Part shown: positions 1 through 5,454 of the stretch, piece after piece
How positions within the stretch are numbered: position 1 is the first letter of the stretch
Layout: each line of letters opens with the position of its first letter
Assembly (NCBI GenBank): GCA_020201235.1
Contig: JAIVHD010000114.1
Location: forward strand, 1-6,857
Reading direction: 5' to 3'
Length of the DNA stretch: 6,857 nt
DNA from: Lysobacteraceae bacterium
Lineage (GTDB): Bacteria > Pseudomonadota > Gammaproteobacteria > Xanthomonadales > Wenzhouxiangellaceae
Translations under genes and position numbers: made by a program
Notes under the pieces: generated by a model
What the model was told of the DNA's origin: nothing
What the model saw: the letters and a program-made list of their open reading frames with translations, nothing else
Databases searched by the model: none

Positions 1-350
1 AGGTCTTCGGCCCCATTTTGCACGTCATTCGCTACAAGGCCAGCGAACTCGATCGGGTCATCGAAGCCATCAACGCAACCGGCTACGGCCTGACGCTTGG
101 TTGTCACAGCCGGATCGATCGGGTGCAGCGGCATGTGATCGAAAATGTTCGGGTCGGCAACGCCTATGTGAACCGCAACATGACCGGTGCCGTGGTCGGG
201 GTGCAGCCGTTTGGCGGAGAGGGGCTCTCGGGCACCGGGCCGAAGGCCGGTGGGCCGAACTATCTTCAGCGCTTCGCGGTCGAACGGGCGCGAACGGTCA
301 ACACTGCGGCGGTTGGAGGCAACGCCTCGCTGATGGTCTTATCGGACTGA
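1..350 (+). CDS. putA: Bifunctional proline dehydrogenase/P5C dehydrogenase PutA, C-terminal end (partial)
   Basis: This is the last 115 or so residues of PutA, cut by the window's left edge; the open frame runs from base 3 without a start codon, so the TTG at 18 is not a real start. PutA oxidises proline to glutamate in two steps, and this part belongs to the second enzyme, the NAD-dependent P5C (glutamate semialdehyde) dehydrogenase. The visible signature is the run VFGPILHVIRY at the left edge, then VGNAYVNRNMTGAVVGVQPFGG and the PutA-typical EGLSGTGPKAGGPNYLQRF. The protein ends about 25 residues later with GGNASLMVLSD, directly after the aldehyde dehydrogenase fold. This suggests the shorter PutA architecture without the extra C-terminal domain. 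The proline dehydrogenase domain, the catalytic cysteine and any DNA-binding domain lie outside the window. The gene ends 9 bases before gspA. Confidence 0.93.
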   Translation, partial: VFGPILHVIRYKASELDRVIEAINATGYGLTLGCHSRIDRVQRHVIENVRVGNAYVNRNMTGAVVGVQPFGGEGLSGTGPKAGGPNYLQRFAVERARTVNTAAVGGNASLMVLSD

Positions 351-359
351 AACCCTGAT

Positions 360-1907
360 ATGTACGAGCACTTCTACGGCCTCGAAGAGCGGCCTTTTTC
401 AATTACGCCCGATCCGCGCTTTGTGTTCCTGAGCCAGCGTCACCAGGACGCGCTTGCGCATCTGCTTTACGGGATCGGCCGGGGCGGCAGCGGAGGCTTC
501 GTGCAGTTGACCGGCGAGGTCGGGACCGGCAAAACGACCTTGTGCCGGCTGGTGCTGGAGCAGGTGCCCGAATATACCCGGATCGCGCTGATCCTCAACC
601 CGATGCTCGAGCCGCGCGAGTTGTTGCGCGCGATCTGTCGCGAGCTTGAAGTCGAGCCGGAGGACGGCGATACCGGCCTGGAGTCGCTCGGTCAGTGCCT
701 AAACCAGCGCCTGCTCGAGATCCATGCGGCCGGCGAACGCGCTGTGTTGATCATCGACGAGGCTCAAAATATGAGTCGCGAAACGCTGGAGCAGGTGCGG
801 CTGCTGACCAACCTGGAAACCGCCACCGACAAGCTACTGCAGATCATCCTGTTGGGCCAGCCCGAATTGCGCGAGTTGCTGAGCCGCCCGTCGCTGCGCC
901 AGCTGGCGCAGCGAATCACCGCCCGCTACCACCTGGCCCCGCTCAGCCGGAACGAAACGGCGGACTACGTTCGCCACCGAATTCGCATCGCCGGCGCGCC
1001 GCGCTGCCCGTTTACGGTCATGGGCCTGCGTTCGCTGCACCAGGTCTCTGGCGGCGTGCCGCGGCTGATTAACATCATCGCCGATCGCGCGCTCATGGCC
1101 GGCTATGCGCGCGAGGCCGAAAGAATCGGCGCGCGGCTTGTGCGGCGCGCGGCCTCCGAGGTCGTGGTTGGCGACGAGGCCGGTGGCACCCGTCGTCTGA
1201 CCACCGTCTTGTCGAGTGTCGCAGTGCTGGTTATTCTGGCAGTGTCGGGTTCGATGATTTGGTCTTTGTCGTCGGTCCAGCGCGAGCCGACCCCGGTCGC
1301 GCAACAGCCCTTATGGCAGCAAATGCTGGCCTCGGCCAGCCAGGCCACGGCGTGGCGCGAGGTTGCGGCGCTGTGGCCCGGCTTTGGCACCGCAGATGTC
1401 GCTGAGGCTTGTCTCGAAGGCCAGGCACTGCGCAACTCTCAAGTTCTGGCATGCCATCGCCTGCGCGGCAGCTGGGCCTTGATCCGGCGATTGAATCAAC
1501 CGGTTGTGGTGCGCCTGACCGAGCCTCCGGATGGCTACGTTCTGGCCCTGGCAGTCGAAGCGGCGCAGGTCCAGTTGCGCCAGTCAGGCCAGGACTTCCG
1601 GGTGCCGATCACCCACCTCGACTCGCGCTGGCTGGGCGACTTCCTGGTTGTCTGGCCTGATGGCGGACAGGTTTGGCGGCGCGGCGATCAAAACGCCGCA
1701 ATCGGCGCGCTGAAGCAGTTAGCCGCGCGCGACACCCGCAAGCCCTGGGACGGTCCGATCGACGATCTCTATTCGACCGCCTTCGAGGTCTGGATTCGGG
1801 ACTTTCAGGACCGTAACGGCTTGACCCGCGATGGCATGGCCGGACCGGTCACCCGTCTTTTTCTCGATACGCTGGCATCCGAGCCGGCCGTGGTCGATCC
1901 ATCTTGA
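360..1907 (+). CDS. gspA: Type II secretion AAA+ ATPase GspA/ExeA with peptidoglycan-binding domain
   Basis: A 515-residue inner-membrane protein of the ExeA/GspA family. In studied systems it pairs with GspB, binds peptidoglycan and uses ATP to help place the outer-membrane secretin GspD. The N-terminus MYEHFYGLEERPFSITPDPR is the family hallmark and fixes the ATG at 360, although no good ribosome binding site precedes it. The AAA+ domain covers about residues 30-265: Walker A GEVGTGKTT at 52-60, Walker B AVLIIDEAQ at 128-136, a sensor-like strand IILLGQPEL at 162-170, an arginine-containing SLRQLAQRI at 178-186, and GGVPRLIN at 231-238. One membrane segment lies at about 281-303. Residues 330-445 resemble the C39-peptidase-like module of this family but show no obvious catalytic Cys-Gly motif, so this module is probably non-enzymatic. 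Residues 460-505 form a peptidoglycan-binding domain (FQDRNGLTRDGMAGPVT). gspB follows after 13 bases. No other gsp gene is in the window. Confidence 0.93.
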   Translation: MYEHFYGLEERPFSITPDPRFVFLSQRHQDALAHLLYGIGRGGSGGFVQLTGEVGTGKTTLCRLVLEQVPEYTRIALILNPMLEPRELLRAICRELEVEPEDGDTGLESLGQCLNQRLLEIHAAGERAVLIIDEAQNMSRETLEQVRLLTNLETATDKLLQIILLGQPELRELLSRPSLRQLAQRITARYHLAPLSRNETADYVRHRIRIAGAPRCPFTVMGLRSLHQVSGGVPRLINIIADRALMAGYAREAERIGARLVRRAASEVVVGDEAGGTRRLTTVLSSVAVLVILAVSGSMIWSLSSVQREPTPVAQQPLWQQMLASASQATAWREVAALWPGFGTADVAEACLEGQALRNSQVLACHRLRGSWALIRRLNQPVVVRLTEPPDGYVLALAVEAAQVQLRQSGQDFRVPITHLDSRWLGDFLVVWPDGGQVWRRGDQNAAIGALKQLAARDTRKPWDGPIDDLYSTAFEVWIRDFQDRNGLTRDGMAGPVTRLFLDTLASEPAVVDPS

Positions 1908-1909
1908 TC

Positions 1910-1914
1910 GGGAG
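1910..1914 (+). promoter_or_regulatory. Ribosome binding site of gspB
   Basis: GGGAG lies 6 bases before the ATG at 1921, just after the gspA stop. It supports 1921 as the gspB start over the in-frame ATG at 1831, which lies inside gspA. Confidence 0.7.
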
Positions 1915-1920
1915 CTTGGT

Positions 1921-2877
1921 ATGTCGTTGTTATTGGATGCGTTGAGAAAGTCCGAAGCCCAGAGACAGCGCGGACAGGCACCTTCGCTGGAATTGGCCTC
2001 GATGCCCTCATCGATCGCCTCACCGGCGCGCCGCTTTCCGTGGCTGGCGATTTTGCTGGTGGTATTGGGCGCGATCCTGGCGATCTGGGTGGTTAGCCGC
2101 TGGTCAGAATACGAATCCAGCGCGCCGGTCGACCCGATTGTCTTCGAAGCAGACCTTCCGAAGTCCGAGCCGGGCACCGCGCGGCTTGCCGACAGTGCCG
2201 CGGCGGCAACCGCCAGTGGTCCGGTTCCGGCGGCTCGAATGCGTCCGGTTGCACTCGATGCAGAAGAGATGCTGGAGCAAGACAGCACCGGTTCACGGAC
2301 CGCCGACCAGGCGCAACGCGCGACAGCAATCGAGCAGCCGGCCTCGGCGGTGGCGACCGTCACATCACAAACATCGGGTCGCGATCCGGCAGTGACGGAC
2401 GCGGCCGATTCGGCTGCTGTTGATGTCGAACGCGTCGCGCAGGTGGCGCCTCGACCGGCACCCGACCGGGTTGTGGAAAACAGCGCCGCGAGTTCCGAAC
2501 CGGCGGACCCGGACCGCGATCAAGCCGCTCGCGCCAGCCAAGGCCGTGCGCAGGCTTCAACGACTGGCCGGCCAGAGTCGCGATCGGCCGACTCCGCGTC
2601 CAATCCGGGCGCGTCCCGGTCGGTGCGCGATCAGGGCCAGTCGATGCAGCAGAACTTCATCCGCCCGTGGGAACTGCCGCAGGACCAGCGTGCCTCGTTT
2701 CCGGATCTGAAAATGACGGTTCACTTTTATGCGGATCGAGTCCAGGACCGGTTTGTGTTGATCAACGGGACCCGCTATGGGCAAGGCGATTCGATTACCG
2801 ATCGCGCTTTGTTGAAGGAAGTTTCACGCCAGGGTGCCATTGTCGAGTACGGTCCATACAGGATTTTGATCGAGTGA
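1921..2877 (+). CDS. gspB: Type II secretion assembly factor GspB/ExeB
   Basis: A 318-residue bitopic inner-membrane protein, partner of GspA in secretin assembly. The N-terminal MSLLLDALRKSEAQRQRG is the classic GspB cytoplasmic peptide (compare MSYILDALRKAE in the family) and sets the start at 1921. A single membrane helix covers about residues 39-60 (FPWLAILLVVLGAILAIWVV). Residues 65-240 are a low-complexity Ala/Pro/Ser/Asp/Arg-rich stretch, expected to be an extended periplasmic linker. The C-terminal T2SB-type domain is at about 245-318, with the family pattern PWELPQ...PDLKMTVHFYAD, then DRFVLINGTRYGQGD and a terminal EYGPYRILIE. The stop overlaps the GTG start of the rhomboid gene (GTGA), so translation of the two is probably coupled. 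Identity rests on both termini; the linker has no informative sequence. Confidence 0.92.
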   Translation: MSLLLDALRKSEAQRQRGQAPSLELASMPSSIASPARRFPWLAILLVVLGAILAIWVVSRWSEYESSAPVDPIVFEADLPKSEPGTARLADSAAAATASGPVPAARMRPVALDAEEMLEQDSTGSRTADQAQRATAIEQPASAVATVTSQTSGRDPAVTDAADSAAVDVERVAQVAPRPAPDRVVENSAASSEPADPDRDQAARASQGRAQASTTGRPESRSADSASNPGASRSVRDQGQSMQQNFIRPWELPQDQRASFPDLKMTVHFYADRVQDRFVLINGTRYGQGDSITDRALLKEVSRQGAIVEYGPYRILIE

Positions 2878-3680
2878 GTATCCTGGCTCGAGCCTCCGAG
2901 CCAGGATCCGGTCCCGCCTACCCTTGGACGGTGATTGCGATCAGCATTGCGACCTTGATCGTGTTGTTAATCGATCTGGCGCTTGATGCTGCGACATCAC
3001 GCTTGTGGATCGAGTTCTGGGGCTTCAAACCAGAAAGCGTGATGGAATCGCTGTCCGATGAGCGCCTTCACGATCGAAATTCCGAGTTGCTCAGTTTGTT
3101 CACGGCGTTGTTCTCACACACAAGCGGGCTTCATCTGGCGGGTAATCTGGCCTATTTGTGGGTGTTCGGCATTCCGGTCGAGCGCGGCATCGGCCCGATT
3201 CGCTTTCTGATGATATTTCTGATTTTAGGCGCGTTTGCTAACTTGTTTGTGGCCCTCCAGATTCCTGATCTGGATCGTTATATCATCGGTTCCAGCGGTG
3301 GCGTATCAGCGATTATCGGTGCCTACCTTGGTCTGTTTCCAACCCGCCGCATCGGCCTTTGGTTGCCACTAGGGCTTTTTTTACAGTTCGCGCGCATTCC
3401 GGCATTGCTGGTTATCGGTTCGTGGTTTACCCTGCAGCTTCTGTACACGGTTTTTGGGCCGATGTCCGGGGCGGTGGCTTGGTGGACCCACGTGGCGGGG
3501 TTTGTGGCAGGCCTGGCCGCAGCGGTCGCCCTAAGATTGATTTCCGGGCGCATCACACCCAACCGAAGAGCGCTTGAAAGACGAGTTCGCCGATACCGAA
3601 ACCCTGATTCTGCCGATCCAGTCGGTGATTCGGGTCGAGAAGGTGCGCAAACGCGGAGTTTGCATGATTCGGGACAGTAA
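2874..3680 (+). CDS. Rhomboid-family intramembrane serine protease with a chimeric C-terminal tail
   Basis: A polytopic inner-membrane protease of 268 residues if started at GTG 2874, which overlaps the gspB stop and has AGGA about 10 bases upstream (2860-2863). The open frame extends back to 2667, but that part is the shadow of gspB. Rhomboids cut transmembrane segments with a Ser-His dyad, and both residues are visible: S141 in GSSGGVSAIIGAYLG (GxSG, 139-142) and H206 in WWTHVAGFVAGL. The helix-2 motif HxxxN is present as H87-L-A-G-N91, in HTSGLHLAGNLAYLWVFG. About six membrane segments can be read between residues 17 and 222. The tail after about residue 222 is Arg-rich and hydrophilic and seems to be the out-of-frame reading of a DUF1820 gene remnant, so the native stop may have been lost. 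The substrate is unknown. Its place behind gspAB invites comparison with rhombosortases, but I cannot assign it to that subgroup. GTG 2931 is an alternative start. Confidence 0.85.
   Translation: MSILARASEPGSGPAYPWTVIAISIATLIVLLIDLALDAATSRLWIEFWGFKPESVMESLSDERLHDRNSELLSLFTALFSHTSGLHLAGNLAYLWVFGIPVERGIGPIRFLMIFLILGAFANLFVALQIPDLDRYIIGSSGGVSAIIGAYLGLFPTRRIGLWLPLGLFLQFARIPALLVIGSWFTLQLLYTVFGPMSGAVAWWTHVAGFVAGLAAAVALRLISGRITPNRRALERRVRRYRNPDSADPVGDSGREGAQTRSLHDSGQ
2880..2907 (+). repeat. Perfect 11-bp inverted repeat (stem-loop) at the gspB/rhomboid junction
   Basis: ATCCTGGCTCG (2880-2890) and CGAGCCAGGAT (2897-2907) are exact reverse complements separated by the 6 bases AGCCTC. The hairpin would start three bases after the gspB stop and six bases after the first base of the rhomboid GTG start, within rhomboid codons 3-12. 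No T-tract follows (the next bases are CCGGTCCCGCC), so it is not a classic intrinsic terminator. It could limit rhomboid translation, protect the gspAB mRNA 3' side, or cause partial termination; none of these is shown. Confidence 0.75.
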
Positions 3681-3735
3681 AACCGGCGACAAGGTCACGC
3701 CATTGCCGCTGGGAGGGCCTGACCGCCGGTCCTGA
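3541..3735 (+). pseudogene. C-terminal remnant of a DUF1820-family gene
   Basis: In the frame +1 relative to the rhomboid, 64 codons run from just after a TGA at 3538-3540 to a TGA at 3733-3735. They read SHPTEERLKDEFADTE, then TLILPIQSVIRVEKVRKRG and SKTGDKVTPLPL. From memory this matches the C-terminal half of DUF1820 proteins, which carry a pattern like VDPSEEKLKSEF, then IPLHAVIRIDEVEKEG, then NVTPFP. The usual N-terminal half (YKVIFLNQGQVYE... and EVEEFVFGE) is absent in all frames upstream, and there is no clear start codon except a weak TTG at 3574. Third codon positions in this frame are mostly G or C, as in real genes here, while the overlapping rhomboid frame has many A/T third positions. 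I read this as a 5'-truncated gene remnant whose first half was lost in a deletion that joined it to the rhomboid gene. A frameshifted fusion or a sequence error is possible. The function of DUF1820 is unknown to me. Confidence 0.7.
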
Positions 3736-3780
3736 ACCGCGCTGCAGGCGGCGGGCATGAGAATTGACAAGAACAACAAT

Positions 3781-3786
3781 GAGGGA
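3781..3786 (+). promoter_or_regulatory. Ribosome binding site of the AbgT transporter gene
   Basis: GAGGGA ends 8 bases before the ATG at 3795. It is the clearest Shine-Dalgarno sequence in the window and fixes that start. Confidence 0.75.
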
Positions 3787-3794
3787 ATGTTTGC

Positions 3795-5363
3795 ATGAAT
3801 AAAGCAACGACGAATGACAAGACAGCCGGTGGGGACGGCCGAAGCTGGCTCGACCGCAGCCTGAACGCAATCGAGGTGATCGGCAATCGATTGCCGGATC
3901 CCGCTGTTCTTTTTTTTCTTTTAATGCTGGTCGTGTGGGTTGTTTCGGCATTGCTTGCCTCGGTCGAATTCAGCGCGCTGCATCCGCAGACCGGCGAACC
4001 CATACAGGTCGTCAATCAGTTGTCCGGCGGCGAATTGGCGCGCTTCATGAGCCAGATGGTGACCGTTTTCACCAGTTTTGCGCCACTCGGCATCGTGCTG
4101 GTGGCCATGCTTGGCGTCGGCGTTGCAGAACATACCGGTTTTATCAATGCCGCGCTGCGCAAGATGCTGGGGTTTACATCGGCGAGCCTGCTGACGCCGG
4201 TCCTGATTCTGGTCGCGATCGTCTCGCACACGGCCGCAGATGCCGGCTATGTCGTGGTGATTCCGCTGGGCGCGGTTATTTTCTATGCCGCCGGTCGACA
4301 CCCGCTGGCTGGCATTGCGGCCGCCTTCGCCGGCGTTTCCGGCGGCTTTTCCGCTAATTTTATTCCTTCAGCAATCGACCCGATGCTGGCCGGTATCACC
4401 GAGGAGGCGGCGCGCGTACTCGATCCGACGATTTTCGTTAACCCGCTTGTCAACTGGTTTTTCATGTCCGCCTCCAGCGTGCTGGTCATCCTGGTTGGCT
4501 GGTGGCTGACCGACAAGATCATCGAGCCGAGGCTCAACAAAGATACGCCGGTCGATGGCGACATGACAGAGATGCCCAGCATGGAGGCCCTGGACGAGCA
4601 CGAGTCGCGCGGTCTGCGCTGGGCGCTGATCAGCATCGCCATCGCGCTGGCCTTGCTGGTGCTGGCGGTGCTGCCCGAGGGCTCGCCGCTGCGTGATCCG
4701 CAAACCGGTGAAATCACCTCCTTTGCAGCACCCCTGATGCGCTCGATCGTGCCGCTGATTTTTATCCTGTTCCTGATTCCGGGCACGGTCTACGGGTACG
4801 TTGCCGGCACCATCGATGGCCACCGCGAGCTAATCACCGGCATGAGCAAATCGATGGAATCGATGGGCTACTACATCGTCATGGCGTTTTTTGCCGCCCA
4901 ATTCATCGCCGCATTCAGTAACTCCCAGCTTGGGATTCTGATCGCAGTCAACGGCGCGGCGTGGTTGTCGGAATTCAACCTGCCAGCCCAATTGACGGTC
5001 GTCGGCATCATCGCACTGACCGCCTTCGTCAACCTGTTCGTCGGCTCGGCCTCGGCCAAGTGGTTGATCATCGCACCGATTTTCGTGCCGATGTTGATGG
5101 AGCTGGGGATCGGGCCGGGCCTGACCCAGGCGGCCTATCGGGTAGGCGATTCGTCGTCAAATATCATCACGCCGCTGATGCCATATTTTCCGCTCATCGT
5201 CGTTTTCTGCAAGCGTTACTTCAAAGGTGCCGGTATTGGCACTCTGATTTCGATGATGTTGCCTTATGCCATTGCGCTGGCGGTATTGTGGACCTTGTTT
5301 TTGCTCGGCTATTGGGCGCTGGGCCTGCCGCTGGGCCTTCAGGCAAGCTATGTCTATCCCTGA
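3795..5363 (+). CDS. AbgT-family transporter (p-aminobenzoyl-glutamate / antimetabolite)
   Basis: A 522-residue inner-membrane transporter, about the usual AbgT-family length. Relatives include E. coli AbgT, which imports p-aminobenzoyl-glutamate, and MtrF and YdaH, described as antimetabolite (sulfonamide) exporters. Family signatures are clear: LDRSLNAIEVIGNRLPDPAVLF near the N-terminus, AGVSGGFSANFIPSAIDPMLAGITEEA at 179-205, AAQFIAAFSNSQLGILIAVNG at 367-387, and FVGSASAKWLIIAPIFVPM at 415-433 followed by YRVGDSSSNIITPLMPY at 448-464. D195, S420, W423, R449, D452 and P460 appear to match residues reported as important in MtrF, with the same W-to-R and R-to-D spacing. A hydrophilic loop at about 243-275 separates two membrane halves; the N-terminal 20 residues are polar. 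The gene stands alone in direction and function, with no amidohydrolase (abgAB) nearby. Whether it imports or exports cannot be read from the sequence. Confidence 0.93.
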   Translation: MNKATTNDKTAGGDGRSWLDRSLNAIEVIGNRLPDPAVLFFLLMLVVWVVSALLASVEFSALHPQTGEPIQVVNQLSGGELARFMSQMVTVFTSFAPLGIVLVAMLGVGVAEHTGFINAALRKMLGFTSASLLTPVLILVAIVSHTAADAGYVVVIPLGAVIFYAAGRHPLAGIAAAFAGVSGGFSANFIPSAIDPMLAGITEEAARVLDPTIFVNPLVNWFFMSASSVLVILVGWWLTDKIIEPRLNKDTPVDGDMTEMPSMEALDEHESRGLRWALISIAIALALLVLAVLPEGSPLRDPQTGEITSFAAPLMRSIVPLIFILFLIPGTVYGYVAGTIDGHRELITGMSKSMESMGYYIVMAFFAAQFIAAFSNSQLGILIAVNGAAWLSEFNLPAQLTVVGIIALTAFVNLFVGSASAKWLIIAPIFVPMLMELGIGPGLTQAAYRVGDSSSNIITPLMPYFPLIVVFCKRYFKGAGIGTLISMMLPYAIALAVLWTLFLLGYWALGLPLGLQASYVYP

Positions 5364-5454
5364 GCCTGCCGTATTCGGTGCGCCCCGTGGCGGGTATTGG
5401 CCGGATGGCAAAAACCCGCGCTCACGCCGGCGGGGTGGCCTTCAATGAGGCGGC
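5364..5454. other. Convergent intergenic region between the transporter gene and envC
   Basis: Ninety-one bases separate two converging genes, where a bidirectional terminator would be expected. The best symmetry is GCGGGT (5390-5395) with ACCCGC (5414-5419), an exact 6-bp pair with an 18-base loop that contains a short A-run (5410-5414). A smaller CGCC/GGCG pair lies at about 5381-5392, and CGCCGGCG is self-complementary at 5424-5431. None has a T-tract in the right place, so I do not call an intrinsic terminator. Confidence 0.3.

Noticed and set aside
834..1304. 156-residue minus-strand open frame
   Set aside because: Antisense shadow of the gspA ATPase domain, with repetitive Arg/Ala/Gln-rich content.
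1831..1920. A longer gspB start at 1831
   Set aside because: The extra 30 residues lie inside gspA; the conserved GspB N-terminus and the GGGAG site point to 1921.
1719..2363. 214-residue minus-strand open frame
   Set aside because: It lies opposite gspA and gspB, has low-complexity composition and no recognisable domain; it is a GC-rich shadow frame.
2667..2873. Longer rhomboid reading frame from 2667
   Set aside because: This stretch overlaps the conserved C-terminal domain of gspB, and its translation has no rhomboid features.
3682..3730. ACCGGCG/CGCCGGT inverted repeat as a terminator
   Set aside because: The 7-bp arms are separated by 35 bases with no T-tract, and both arms lie in the DUF1820-like frame.
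3764..3792. TTGACA at 3764-3769 as a -35 box for the transporter gene
   Set aside because: At 17 bases spacing the -10 position reads ATGTTT, a poor match, and it would put the transcript start inside the coding region.
3788..3799. Three-codon minicistron ATG TTT GCA TGA overlapping the transporter start
   Set aside because: Too short to separate from chance; the GAGGGA site is better placed for the ATG at 3795.
4849..4867. Tandem ATCGATGG repeat
   Set aside because: Only two copies, encoding Ser-Met-containing residues of the transporter; coding constraint or chance is enough.
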